NCBI RefSeq assembly: GCF_000004195.4
Contig: NC_030677.2
Location: 197,631,372 to 197,695,371 of the forward strand
DNA from: Xenopus tropicalis
Lineage: Eukaryota > Chordata > Amphibia > Anura > Pipidae
Reading direction: 5' to 3'
DNA: 64,000 nucleotides
Part shown: piece by piece, positions 42,915-54,860 of the stretch
How positions within the stretch are numbered: the first letter of the stretch is position 1
How the letters are laid out: each line of letters starts with the position of its first letter
Translations under genes and position numbers: made by a program
Notes under the pieces: model-generated
What the model was told of the DNA's origin: nothing
The model's input: the letters and a program-made list of their open reading frames with translations, nothing else
Database searches by the model: none

Positions 42915-42960
42915 TAAAGGTGGCCACATACAGATCAACCAGATACCCCCCCCCTCCACA
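42915..42960 (+). repeat. AGGTGGCCATACA-type MITE scrap
   Basis: TAAAGGTGGCCACATACAGA and a short continuation only. Confidence 0.55.
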
Positions 42961-43260
42961 CTCTCAGCCGAGAAGCTAAGATAGACAGAGTGTACAAGGG
43001 GCCACACACACAGTATGGTCATATTCATATTGTTATGATTGTTTGTGCAGAAAACACAAATGATTGGAACAGCAGGAAGTTGAAGAGGAGCTGCCAACAT
43101 GCAGATGACATTTTCCAACCTGCCCTATTTAAGAACGGACAGATGTATTTTTGGTACAGAATTGTGTGGTTATCCATTCTAATCCCAGCAGATAAACATG
43201 TTAATAAGACTGTGGGGCTAGCCCCTATAAGGCCCCTGAAGGAGTGGACCTATTTTCTAA

Positions 43261-43622
43261 CTAAAAGTGGCCATACACAGGACGATTCTAGCTGCCGATA
43301 TCAGTGCCTTAGACCGACTCGGCAGCTTATCGGCCCGTGTATTGGCACTAACGACAGGCCTGCCCGACTGATATTTGGCCTGAAATCGTCCAGATATCGA
43401 TCAGGCAGGTTTAAAAATTTAGTTGGATCGGGGACTGCATCTGCTCGTTGATGCAGTCCCCGAACCGACTGTTGTATACCTATACCCGTTGTTGTAATTT
43501 GATTGTTTGGCCCTAGTGCCAGACGATCAAATTAGCCTGAAATAGCCTGATATCCCCCACCCGTAGGTGGGGGATATCGGAAGAAGATCCAAGCGAGCGG
43601 ATCTTAACATGTATCACCACCT
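43261..43622 (+). mobile_element. AGGTGGCCATACA-type MITE, best preserved copy
   Basis: TAAAAGTGGCCATACACAGG to ATGTATCACCACCTTA. It carries two internal hairpins: GGGGACTGCATC (43430-43441) pairs exactly with GATGCAGTCCCC (43450-43461), and GATATCCCCCACC near 43549 pairs with GGTGGGGGATATC. It serves as the reference for the other copies in the window. Confidence 0.9.
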
Positions 43623-45144
43623 TAATGCTGAAAGGCTGATACAGCAGTGTTTTATATCTAAGTAACCCTGTTATGGGATAAGGGGGTCCTAACTGAATGT
43701 TGGACCTCATATAGGAACTTAAACTAAATACAACCTGAAAACCACTAGAAGCGTTTTAAAATTTGAAGATATAAACATGAGCTTGAGACCCTTCCTACTG
43801 AGCAAAAAGTGATGCATAGCATTCCTATTCATTTACATTTCTACTACTTGGAAATGGAAATTGGCACAGCTTGCATACCACAGCAAGTCTCATGTGACCC
43901 ACCTGCAAAGCATATTGGGAACTCAAAGGTATAATAAATAGCAAAGAGTCAACATGACGCATTCTCCAATGTGTTTCTATAGTTCAGTTCTTGGCTAGAA
44001 AAGAACTAGAAATGGATACTAATTAAATCCCTATTTTCAGGCCCTAAAACATGATTAATAAGAAAAAAGAAAAAGCTAATTGTGTTGTTCGTTGCCTCTT
44101 TCAGACCATGCAGAGGTGCCATAAAGAGGATATACCCATTTATTCCCATCATTAATAGATAAGGGAAGATATACTGCCGGAGACTGACCAGGGCCAAAAA
44201 GCGATGATCAAAGCTGGTCATTACCAGAAGAACAAGAGGTCATTTGTAAAAGGAGAAACAAAGTCACAACCAAATAGAACGCATGTGAGAAGGGTTCAAC
44301 ATAGTCTCACTTGGACAATCACAAAACAAGCTTTGCAAGAGGGCCTGAATGCTTCTTCTTTGAAAAGAGATCACATAGAGTGATTAGACAAGGCTGTAAA
44401 TAGTTTCAGCTCTCCTGGGCTTTCCACCCTGATAAACATCTTTCGGTGTCTGTAACATTAACCAGCACCCACATTTACTGCTCAGCATTACCGAAGGCTC
44501 TTTAGAGGTAAATAAATGCCTGAACAGCAATGAATCCCTAGTTATTTCAATTCCATGGCTCATTAGTGCTATCTAACATCACACCACCTGGGATAATCCC
44601 TCGCAATTATCTCTGCTTTTAAAAAAGATACTTTGCCTTATAGCGGAGCTTGGATACTATGAACCACACATGGTGGCAAGTTTAGAAGATTACATCACTT
44701 TGCCCAGCTCTAAGTGGAAGAGTTGCCCTTTTTTAAATAAGAAGCCCCATATGAAGTTGTTAGACATTAAAATAGTTTATGCTATTTTCTGCCATTTGAA
44801 AATTTGGTCAGGGCTGTACTTAACTGGTACACAGTTTTAAGAATAACTAGAAAAGATAAAAAACTGTTTACCCCAAATTTCTACCAAGCTGGCTTTCAGG
44901 CTGCCTTTTCCCAACCAGCAGTCTAGCATCTTACAGCATGGGAACTACAGTATTATGAGGTCCAAATTCCAAAGGGCTAATTTAAGCTTCTGGTTGCACA
45001 AAAATGGACACAGTGATTAGGCAAATTAATGCCATTCATTAAATGAATATTAACCCAAAGGTGCTCCTTGAACTACCAAATAGTTATGCTCAGCACTGAC
45101 GTAATTTGGGCTATTTTAATAGTGAAACACAGAGCAGGTTCAGT
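43623..45144. other. No gene; single-copy appearance
   Basis: No repeat match inside the window. 44290-44640 is notable for lacking simple-sequence runs. No coding signal. Confidence 0.45.
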
Positions 45145-45771
45145 TTTACTTGTACTTGTTCCCAACTAAGATATAATTACCCCTTATTGGGGGCAGAACA
45201 GCCCAATTGGGTTTATTTCATGGTTAAATGATTCCCTTTTCTCTGTAATAATAAAACAGTACCTGTACTTGATCCCAACTAAGATATAATTACCCCTTAT
45301 TGGGGGCAGAACAGCCCAATTGGGTTTATTTCATGGTTAAATGATTCCCTTTTCTCTGTAATAATAAAACAGTACCTGTACTTGATCCCAACTAAGATAT
45401 AATTACCTTATTAGGGCAGAACAGCCCTATTGGGTTTATTTAATGGTTAAATGATTCCCTTTTCTCTGTAATAATAAAACAGTACCTGTACTTGAACCCA
45501 ACTAAGATATAATTACCCCTTATTGGGGGCAGAACAGCCCTATTGGGTTTATTTAATGGTTAAATGATTCCCTTTTCTCTGTAATAATAAAACAGTACCT
45601 GTACTTGATCCCAACTAAGATATAATTACCCCTTATTGAAGGCAATACAAGCCTATTGGGTTTATTCAATATTTAAATGATTCTTAGCAGACTTAAGTCC
45701 AAATTAAATAAAGATCCCTTATCCGCAATACCCCGGGTCCTGAGCATTCTGGATAACAGGTCCCATACCTG
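45145..45771 (+). mobile_element. MITE with internal 113-bp tandem array, left end missing
   Basis: Begins inside a unit (TACTTGTACTTGTTCCCAAC) with no left terminal repeat. Unit starts at 45241, 45354, 45464 and 45577 follow the partial first unit; spacing is 113 except one of 110. Right end GGTCCCATACCTG followed by TA. Confidence 0.93.
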
Positions 45772-45773
45772 TA

Positions 45774-46703
45774 CCCAGCTGGGATGCCACAGCCTATAAC
45801 TACAGGTCTCCTTAGCATGTTATGTCCTCTCTACTTATTGCCTGATCTACTTTTTTTTTTCCACCACAGGAAATGCCCATAAGAGTTTCCAGAAAAAAAG
45901 CTGGCAAGCAGTTAAATATGCTAGTAAATGATTTGCATTAAAATTTGTATTGGAAAAATCTAGGTAAGAAGATTTTACATTTGAGACCAGTTGTACAAGT
46001 TGAACTCCACATACAAATGTGGTTTAATGGACTTGTTTTCCTACTCTAAACCGCAGATTTGCTCCTTGTATTAAGGATTGCTGCATGGGAAGCCACAGTA
46101 TAGAAGTACAGCATGCCATCGGCAGTTCATAGGAAAGGTCATTATTATACCAGACTATGGCTACTGCAAACAGCTGATTCCACTGGGAGCAAAAAATACC
46201 ATAAGACTAATAGCAAGACATCACAAAGCTCATTCAGTATAGAGTCCAACACAAACAATGACATATGGTCATTAAATAAATTATCTTCTAATGATATAAT
46301 TAGACTTTGTCTATTATTATTTACACTCCATAAACCAGAGTAAAATTGAAGGACATGAAACATCTGTGGTCTGCATACCTGCATTAGTATAAGAGTGGGA
46401 AGTTGCAACAAAACTGAAAGCACCATTAATGGCCACCCTTCACAACTGCCATCATTAGTTGCTCTTCTATTAAAAATGCCAGTAGCAGAAACAAAATTTG
46501 ACATTATCTTCCATGTCCTGTGTACACTTGTATTCTTTTGTGCCATTCATCATCTACATATCATATAGAGACGCAAATGCTCACAGTATAGCTCTTCATG
46601 CAGGCCTCTGAACTAACCTCAACAATAAGACAATTTAAACAGCTGTATTAGTTAATTCCACAACCATATAGAACTACAAAAAGAATGAATAATCAATCTA
46701 ATT
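45774..46703. other. No feature recognised
   Basis: AT-rich with open frames of 76 and 133 codons on opposite strands. No domain or family match is visible. Confidence 0.45.
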
Positions 46704-47171
46704 TTAAAGGAGAAGGAAAGGTACAAACTAAATAAGAAAGGTCTATGCACATACAGCCATAAGCACTCACAGATAGAGTCCTCTATCAAAATAAAACACT
46801 TGTTTCTTGTCTCCTTTTTTGTAAAAATGTTCTTTGGGTATCTGACTTCCTCTCTCAGAAACATCCTTTCTACAGTCTGCACAGCTGTTTCCTATCTCCC
46901 TTCTCCTGCCCCCACCTATAAGAATTCATAATACTTACTCCCCCCTCCCTTGGGAATGTGTGATCTGAGTTACCAACAGCTAAAGCTGCAGCAGGAAGCT
47001 ATTAAGACCCAGCTAAAACGGCAGCTGCTATCTTAAACAAACAGAGGGAGCTTCTAGGGCTCTTTACTCAGGTATGGTAAAACTTTCTGCAGAATAAATA
47101 TAGTGTTCTAGGTGGCACTAATGTGGCAAATCTATTGGAAGTAAAATGCCAAAATGACTTTCCTTCTTTAA
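46704..47171 (+). mobile_element. T2/Kolobok-like MITE with TTAA ends
   Basis: TTAAAGGAGAAGGAAAGG at the left and CTTTCCTTCTTTAA at the right, with TTAA at 46704-46707 and 47168-47171. It matches 15584-16016 except for an extra block near 47070-47135. Confidence 0.9.
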
Positions 47172-48446
47172 TTACTGATATTATAGAAATAAATTTAACT
47201 GCTTTAAAAAGAAGCATGAGTACCCAGTTTTGGTTCAAAGATCTAGATAAACAAGGACCTGTACTACCACCCAGGTCACCCACACCATTTATTTCACCTC
47301 CATTGCCTGTAGGTTAGACGGTAACCTTTTTTAAAAAGCGTACTTGCTGCTGTTTCTTATTAATATTCTACAGACATTCTCAGGCACATTCTTTGAGGGA
47401 CCTAAACTTCTTGTAGAGTGCGGCACAGGTCCAGTCAGGAAGAGCAGTGCCTAATCCAGACCCACTGACCCGCAACCAACCCACACCCACCATCCAATAT
47501 GTCCCCCTACTCAGACCCACTACCCGACCCTGACTGCCAATAGGTAACTTACCTTCCGATCTGTGACCTACAAAAAAAGAATTGACGTCACAGTATCCAG
47601 GAAGTCATCTTGGAGCCAAATCAGTAGGGTAAGGGAATAAAGCTTGTGATATCCACAGGGGAGGGTGGAAGGGACCACTCCCACACCATAGGCAGGTACC
47701 TAGGTGGGTTACCTGTGGAATGACTGTATGGTGAGAAAAACAGGCACTTTCTGCGCAAAACCCAAACCGTGAGTACCCAACATGATGCAGGACTCTACCT
47801 TCTTGCACTATCACGGGCACCATGGTTTGAACCCTGAGTTCACTTGTGGCATTTGAATTTAAATGTTTTACGGCTAAACCATTAATATGTATGATGTCCC
47901 TTTCAGATAATAAAACATTATTTTTGAAAGTGCACAGTACAGTTCTTTTGGCGTTAACAGCATACATATCCAAGTATTTTAGCTTCAGGGTCTTGGCAAA
48001 TATACACTAAATATCCCGTAACTCAATAAAATGCAGCCCTGTGCAGCCATTTGGCACGCAAAGCCACTCTCTCCCATCTCTTTATCGTAGATCCGACTTG
48101 TGGCATCTCACAATGATGTATTAGAAACAAGATTATAAAAACATTAGATAAGTCAGTGCCAGAGCTGTGTGAGAGAACAAAGGAAATGTAATCGGCATAA
48201 TACCATTTAACAACAGGTTATAATTTAACAGGCTATTTTAAAAAGGTAACATGATGGTGTACGATGAAGAACTAGTCACACTAGTCACACTATGTCTAAA
48301 GAAGAGATAGAACACGCTGAAAAGCACGCTATGGTAACAACGGACTTCAGGTGAGTAATTGAAAATGTAGTAATGGCCTTTCTGCGCATGCCATTATGTC
48401 CTGCAATTCTGCCACCGACATACCACCCTGAGTAATTATGTGACAG
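47172..48446. other. No gene; probable repeat at 47410-47590
   Basis: The CCCGCAACC-rich block resembles 3755-3840. Positions 47600-47975 have a 122-codon open frame on the minus strand without any recognisable domain. Confidence 0.4.
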
Positions 48447-48612
48447 GATCAGTATGTATGTATGTATGTATAACTTTATTTATAAAGCACCACACAAGGA
48501 CGACAAGTGTTATAATAAATACAATAAATAAGTATAAATACAAAGGGAGTGCCATGTGGTATGAGACACAGTAGGAAGGAGGTCCCTGCCCCGTAGAGCT
48601 TACAATCTAAAT
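48447..48612 (-). mobile_element. LINE 3' end (CR1/L2 type)
   Basis: ATGTATGTATGTATAACTTT and GAAGGAGGTCCCTGCCCCGT as at 26146 and 33770, with a deletion of the TACGCAGCGC part. Confidence 0.8.
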
Positions 48613-48957
48613 AAAGGCAACACACATGGATCACATCTATGGAAACACAAACATTTCCCCCCAACCCTGGAATCAAGATTCTCATAAATTACAGACATTA
48701 AATTCTTATGTTGTTTGAACAAAATTGTTTGCCTACTTGAACCCTTTATTAGTGATTATATTCAAATACAGATGGGTTTTGGTTTTGTGTTTATTAGTAA
48801 AAGTCATAGAAAGTTACTAATAAACATATGAGATGTAAAAATCTAACAAACCTCTACAGGGTTTTCAATTTTCAATTTTTTTTTTTTATATGATTAAAGT
48901 ATTGCCACAAGTAATGTTTTCTCCCCAGTGTAAAAAAAATGCTGATTCGCTCCCCTT
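48613..48957. other. No feature recognised
   Basis: T-run near 48880. Nothing else. Confidence 0.45.
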
Positions 48958-49566
48958 ATTAAGGTCTATATACACAGGCTGATAAAAACTTATCAGCTGT
49001 GTATAGGGCCCCTCAGACAGCCATGAACGACTGATATTTGGCCAAAAATTGGGCAGATGTGTAGGGTTGCCAACTGGCCAGTATTTTACCAGTCTAGCTG
49101 GTAAAACACCTGCTAAGGCCGCTATTACAAAATTACCAGCAATGTAGCTGCCGATAAATTTGTATTACCCTTAAGATAAGCCCCTGTCCTATCCCCAATC
49201 CTCCCCAAACTTAATTTTATTTCCTCCTGATCGCTCTACATCCCCTCTGGCTCTATAGCTCTAGCCCTTTTGTATCATAGTCCCACCCTTTTCATGTCAC
49301 TACCCCGCCCCCTTTTGTTCCTGCACCGGAAAACATTTTAAAATGGTGGCAACCCTACAGATGTTGATTGGGCAGGTTAAAAAATTCCATTGGAGGGCAG
49401 GTTAAAAAATTCCACTGGAGCAAGCAGCACATCAGCTCATTGATACGGTCCTGTCAATAAGATTCGATTGTTTGGCCATCAGGTCAAACTATAAGATCAA
49501 TGCAATATTGCCCACTTTTAAGATCTGACCTTCCAAATGAGCATATCTTTCAGTGTATGGCCACCT
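48958..49566 (+). mobile_element. AGGTGGCCATACA-type MITE interrupted by another MITE
   Basis: TTAAGGTCTATATACACAGG at the left, GTGTATGGCCACCTTTA at the right. The order of family words continues across the inserted element at 49061-49358. A 27-bp segment with GGAGGGCAGGTTAAAAAATT is duplicated just after the insertion (49375-49420). Confidence 0.85.
49061..49358. mobile_element. MITE with GTAGGGTTGCCA ends, nested
   Basis: GTAGGGTTGCCA at 49061-49072 and TGGCAACCCTAC at 49347-49358 are exact inverted repeats. AGATGT is duplicated at 49055-49060 and 49359-49364; one base of ambiguity allows 6 or 7 bp. Probably hAT-type, though 8 bp would be expected. Confidence 0.85.
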
Positions 49567-50880
49567 TTACTGTATGTGCATTGATGGAACGGTAATTGGT
49601 GCTCACTCTGAGCATATTTCAGCCAGGAAATTCTTGTGTGCATTTTCTGGCCAAACCCTGCTTCAAGTACACACTGACAGGCGGCTTATTATAATGTTTA
49701 TTTACACACATACACACATCTTTACACACCTATAAAGTGTGTAATTTCAGCTGAACAAACTTTTGCCTATTCTTATACTGGACCAAATCCTGGATTCGGT
49801 GCATCTCTACTAAATAGGGAAAAAATAAAAATGAAACGAAAGCCACATTCTACTTCCTGATCCTAAAGAGATATTCTTGTACTTACGAAACACCTATGGT
49901 TTTTGTTATATCTATAATAGCACAAAATCTGAAAATGAAACTAAAGACACATTCTTCTTCCTGATCCTAAAGAGCAGCTTATTATACAGAGACTTCAAAG
50001 TGGATTGCTGGTTTGTTTGTCTTTGCTCTTTGGGATCAGGAAGTAGAATGTGGCTTTAGTTTACTTTCTAGTAAAATTTCTAGTAACATTTTTCTGTGAT
50101 TTAACCATATCAGAATAAAGTAAACATGAACTTTTTAACTAAATCAAAACAGCAATAAGCATCAGTGAGCCAAGTTCCTACAAATGTTAGGGATGAAATC
50201 CTATATCTAAGAATCACAGCAGTCACAATAAGAGGGAGGCAGAGTATGTACTGGGATGCAGATCTGCTACTCTTACAAGCCAGATGTTTAGGATATCCTG
50301 AAATCTACTCACTGATAATAATGGACAAGCCAAGCCAAAAAGTTAGCTGTTGATGAATGGATTCTTGTATCTTTTGTTTCGATGACAATTACGTAGCTTA
50401 TAACTTTTTTATTTTTACAATGTAGTAAGAGTACAGATCGGAAACAAACTGTGCAATAACTAAAAACTAAATATATATATACAGTAATAAAGATTAAGGA
50501 GCAGATTTATGACATTTTGGAAACATTTCTTTCCTACATTTTATCACCAGTGGAAAAACAAAATCAAGTGCAATCTTTTTATATTTATTATTCTTTCTCA
50601 GCATTTGTTTCTGAGCGGAAATTCGGAGTTGCTGGACCTTTGCATAGACTTCCATTGTGATACATCTCATACAATGTTAAATATTTTCTGGACAAGAAGA
50701 GACTATGGGGGAAGGGGTCTGATAATGGAGCCATAATGTTAAAATATTCTTGATTCTTCAGATTCTGGTTTTGGAGAAACTTAGGTTGTAAAGCTCCACT
50801 GGGGCAAGTACAGCTGCAAATGATGTATAATCTTCATAATGCACATGGAGCATATTGGCAATATACAACGAATAATATCT
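49567..50880. other. No gene; three-copy motif at 49831-50062
   Basis: A motif of about 38 bp (CACATTCTACTTCCTGATCC) occurs at 49831-49870 and 49935-49974 and inverted at 50026-50062. The remainder shows no gene or repeat. Confidence 0.5.
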
Positions 50881-50884
50881 TGTA

Positions 50885-51045
50885 GATTATAAGCTCTTTT
50901 GGGTAGGGCTCTCTTCACCTCTTGTATCAGTTACTGATTGCTTTATATGTTACTCTGTATGTCCAATGTATGAAACCCACTTATTGTACAGCGCTGCGGG
51001 ATATGTTGGCACTTTATAAATAAATGTTAATAATAATAATGGCAT
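50885..51045 (+). mobile_element. LINE 3' end (CR1/L2 type) with TAA tail
   Basis: ATTATAAGCTCTTTTGGGTA, TACAGCGCTGCGGGATATGT and a final AAATAAATG(TTAATAA) tail. Confidence 0.75.
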
Positions 51046-51655
51046 AAAAAAAATCATATTCTTTTACAAAAAGCCTACAGAGAGATGCTCTATTTCAGCT
51101 ACCAACTAGTTAAATGGAGCCTAGGAAAAGTGACATCTCCTGTAGTAGCTTAGGGCTCTCTTTGTAGAAAGTTCCAAAATATTCTTAGGGTGCATTTGCA
51201 GAACCCATATGTTACAAAAGAGGCCAGGATGTGACCTGGGAACCATGCTTGCTCTCCGACACTGCGTCTGGCCAGAACTGAGCCCTGAAGGCACGTCTAT
51301 CAATGGAAGCAGAGTCACTTTCTTGGAGCTCAGAAAGACAGACAAATAATTGTAGCTGGCAAACATTCACCTATGATAAATAGAATTGAAACTACAAACA
51401 GCTACACACACTTACTCATCAGCATGTGATGCTTAAAAGGCTCTGCCATACTGGTCAACTTGTCGCTGTTATTTTAGCAGTTCTGGGGGTTTTCGCAGTC
51501 TGTTACTGCAGGCTAAATCAATCGCCTGGTCTGTTTCTTTATTAAATAAATGACAGCCCTAGCAAGAGGGAAATTAAATTTCATTATTATGTAAAGCTAC
51601 CTCTACATTCCATTTACCCTAAATAATAGCCAAAATAACTTGACTTGGATAATAC
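51046..51655. other. No feature recognised
   Basis: Single-copy appearance. No WDR70 motif. Confidence 0.45.
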
Positions 51656-51660
51656 ATGTG

Positions 51661-52002
51661 CTGGCCTTACCCAATCCCAGCCAATATCCATATATTGGCC
51701 TTACCCAATCCCAGCCAATATCCATATATTGGCCTTACACAATCCCAGCCAATATCCATATATTGTCCTTACCCAATCCCAGCCAATATTCATATATTGG
51801 CCTTACACAATCTCAGCCAATATCCATATATTGGCCTTACACAATCCCAGCCAATATCCATATATTGGCCTTACACAATCCCAGCCAATATCCATATATT
51901 GGCCTTACACAATCCCAGCCAATATCCATATATTGGCTTTACACAATCCCAGCCAATATCCATATATTGGCCTTACACAATCCCAGCCAATATTCATGTG
52001 TT
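51661..52002. repeat. 34-bp minisatellite, ten units
   Basis: GGCCTTAC (or one-base variants) starts at 51663, 51697, 51731, 51765, 51799, 51833, 51867, 51901, 51935 and 51969, exactly every 34 bp. Unit junctions contain CCAATA...TATTGG, an inverted repeat. Because 34 is 1 modulo 3, all three plus frames stay open and look like overlapping genes. The following ATATGGCCACCTTC at 52191 suggests that the array sits in a MITE remnant. Confidence 0.98.
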
Positions 52003-52271
52003 GGTCAGTTCACCATATCTGCCAGTGTATGGTTTACAGGCAGATACAATAGTGAAGAGGAGCTGCACTTTCAAATGTTTGGGCTGTTGGCATGAACAAG
52101 TGAAACTTCAGAAAGGCGACCAAGGTGTGTATGAACCCTGGTATGGTATCCATCCATCTGGCCTGTAGGCACCATGCCTAATTGGTATGTATATGGCCAC
52201 CTTCAGTCTTCAACCAACAGTCCAATTTAATTTTAATCAAATAATACAACTTTTTAAAAACTATTTACTTT

Positions 52272-53278
52272 TTTACCTGTAATAATAAAACAGTACCTGT
52301 ACTTGATCCCAACTAAGATATAATTACCCCTTATTGGGGGCAGAACAGCCCTATTGGGTTTATTTCATGTTTAAATGATTCCCTTTTCTCTGTAATAATA
52401 AAACAGTACCTGTACTTGATCCCAACTAAGATATAATTACCCCTTATTGGGGGCAGAACAGCCCTATTGGGTTTATTTCATGGTTAAATGATTCCCTTTT
52501 CTCTGTAATAATAAAACAGTACCTGTACTTGATCCCAACTAAGATATAATTACCCCTTATTGGGGGCAGAACAGCCCTATTGGGTTTATTTCATGTTTAA
52601 ATGATTCCCTTTTCTCTGTAATAATAAAACAGTACCTGTACTTGATCCCAACTAAGATATAATTACCCCTTATTGGGGGCAGAACAGCCCTATTGGGTTT
52701 ATTTCATGTTTAAATGATTCCCTTTTCTCTGTAATAATAAAACAGTACCTGTACTTGATCCCAACTAAGATATAATTACCCCTTATTGGGGGCAGAACAG
52801 CCCTATTAGGTTTATTTAATGGTTAAATGATTCCCTTTTCTCTGTAATAATAAAACAGTACCTGTACTTGATCCCAACTAAGATATAATTACCCCTTATT
52901 GGGGGCAGAACAGCCCTATTAGGTTTATTTAATGGTTAAATTATTCCCTTTTCTCTGTAATAATAAAACAGTACCTGTACTTGATCCCAACTAAGATATA
53001 ATTACCCCTTATTGGGGGCAGAACAGCCCTATTGGGTTTATTTAATGGTTAAATTATTCCCTTTTCTCTGTAATAATAAAACAGTACCTGTACTTGATCT
53101 CAGCTATGATATAATTACCCCTTATTGGAGGAAAAACAATCCTTTTGAGTTTCTTAATTTGTTTAAAAGATTTTTTTTTTTTTGGTATACTAAAACTATA
53201 AAGACCCAAATTACAGAAAAACCCATTATCTGGAAAACCCCAGGTCCTGAGCATTCTGAATAACAGGTCCAATACCTG
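52272..53278 (+). mobile_element. MITE with internal 113-bp tandem array (about 8 units), left end missing
   Basis: Units start at 52388, 52501, 52614, 52727, 52840, 52953 and 53066, each exactly 113 bp apart, after a first unit that starts abruptly near 52275. The right end GGTCCAATACCTG is followed by TA. Neighbouring units share variants (ATTAGGTTTATTTAATGG in two adjacent units), which points to local duplication. Confidence 0.95.
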
Positions 53279-53280
53279 TA

Positions 53281-54394
53281 CTCAAAATTCAATATACAAT
53301 AAAGGGCCTTATAACAGAAATGTCTGACAGTCTATGGCCATCCGACATTAAAAAAAAAAAGAGTTAAGATTCCATACAAAGTTTCCTAATATTTTGCTTT
53401 TCATGTATAATATACTGTAGACACACAAAAATCTTCCAGTGACCCATTATGTCTTCCAAGAGGAAACACTTTCTTCCGGACTCTGATGAGTAGATGAGAG
53501 TGGCAATTAGTTATTTCATTTCGGTTTCCAGGCAATTAATAGGGGATTGTGAGAAACTACTAGTCATTAAGTAGAGAAAGGCCTTGGCAATCAGACCATA
53601 GAAATAGATGATCCTTGGGACCAAAGGTCAGAAAACACTGTGCTGGACTTAAGTCTCCAGGAAGTTGCAGATGTGACCTCTGCCTTTTTGGTCAAAAGGT
53701 ATCACCTAGAAAATACACCCATATGAAAAATAGAAATATTTGAAGCAGTGCCCAGAAGTGAGAGCAACAAAGCAACCCAACCACAACAGAGAAGAACATG
53801 AAAACTCCGTACAGATCGTGCCCTGTTTGGAACTGAACCAATAACCCCAGCATGCAGCCAACTTTAATATTAAGGTGTCTAAACATGACAAAAACTAGGA
53901 AAATTTGGTCAATAGGCATATGTTCTATGCAACCAGCGCTGAGCTCTTTTATAATAATGGCTGGCCCAACATAAACAAGAGCATTAACCTTTGATCAAAA
54001 TTCCCCATTGCATTGGCTCTGTTTACAAGCTGTTTATTGAGGTGATGATAAGGCAACATTACCCAGCTTTAATGAGGATTTTCATTGCTCTGGACTGCAG
54101 AACGAAGGTGGCAGTTTAAACCCACACTGTAATTTAGAGGCAATAACAACAAGTGCCTAGTATGACTACACTGAGATTTACGTGCCATAACCTGGTTGAT
54201 TCATTGCAAGTGTTCATGTTGTTATAACACAGACGTTTCATTGGAAAAAGAAAATACAGTCCAACTAAGTACAGCAATAAATGCTCCATAAAGTAAGGGC
54301 ATAGAGGCCATGGTTTTCATGGAACTGAAGTTTTCCTGGCCAGTGTTTCATTATACCCCTAATTATGTAGGTCTCTATAAAATATGTCACATAA
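53281..54394. other. No gene; single-copy appearance
   Basis: A10 run near 53350. 53400-53650 and 53990-54120 show no repeat match and no coding signal. Confidence 0.45.
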
Positions 54395-54560
54395 GATGAT
54401 ATCATCTTGATAAAGGTCCCGGGTGAGGACCAAAATGTCGATCTAAATAAAATAATTTTTCTTTTGATGAAATTTTCCTGGTGTGCATCAGCATTTTTTA
54501 CATATTGAAATTGTCTTTCTGATTTGCACCCAGGTTGTAATCCCTATAAGTGTGTGCCTC
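54395..54560. repeat. Probable dispersed repeat
   Basis: TTGATAAAGGTCCCGGGTGAGGACC-like and AAATGTCGATCTAAATAAAA wording is familiar from frog repeats. Only one copy here. Confidence 0.4.
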
Positions 54561-54570
54561 AGGCTTTTTC

Positions 54571-54573
<3 letters not shown>

Positions 54574-54609
<36 letters not shown>

Positions 54610-54620
54610 TTATTTTTTTT
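54574..54620. repeat. (TA)14 microsatellite and T-rich tract
   Basis: TA dinucleotides to 54601, then nearly pure T to 54620. Confidence 0.95.
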
Positions 54621-54860
54621 TAGTAGTATACGCCACTGGGTAATAGAAAATCACCATTTTAAGTACTAAGGGCCACTCCCTTGAATCATATGGTTCACAG
54701 TGCACACACACACATGTTACAGTAGGACACATAAGCCAATTAATGGACAAAGTCTTTTACTCCCACACTACTTCCTGTTAGAACTGCATTATTTCCTGTC
54801 AGCTGATCTCTGAGGTAGCACACATATATATAAGATTAGATGGTAAGATTATTTAATAGG
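54620..54860 (+). repeat. Repeat shared with 16335-16620
   Basis: CACAGTGCACACACACACAT, GCCAATTAATGGACAAAGT and ACTACTTCCTGTTAGAACTG are in the same order as at 16403-16510. Both copies begin after a TTTTTTAGTAGTATA-type stretch. Confidence 0.75.

Noticed and set aside
42990..43451. A 153-codon plus-strand frame
   Set aside because: Its second half is AGGTGGCCATACA-type MITE sequence, and no conserved domain is seen.
47605..47973. A 122-codon minus-strand frame
   Set aside because: No WDR70 motif, no splice-site pair in phase, no domain; likely chance or decayed repeat.
51640..52168. Three overlapping plus-strand frames of 135-170 codons
   Set aside because: The 34-bp array keeps all frames open for the same arithmetic reason; no start context, splice sites or domain.
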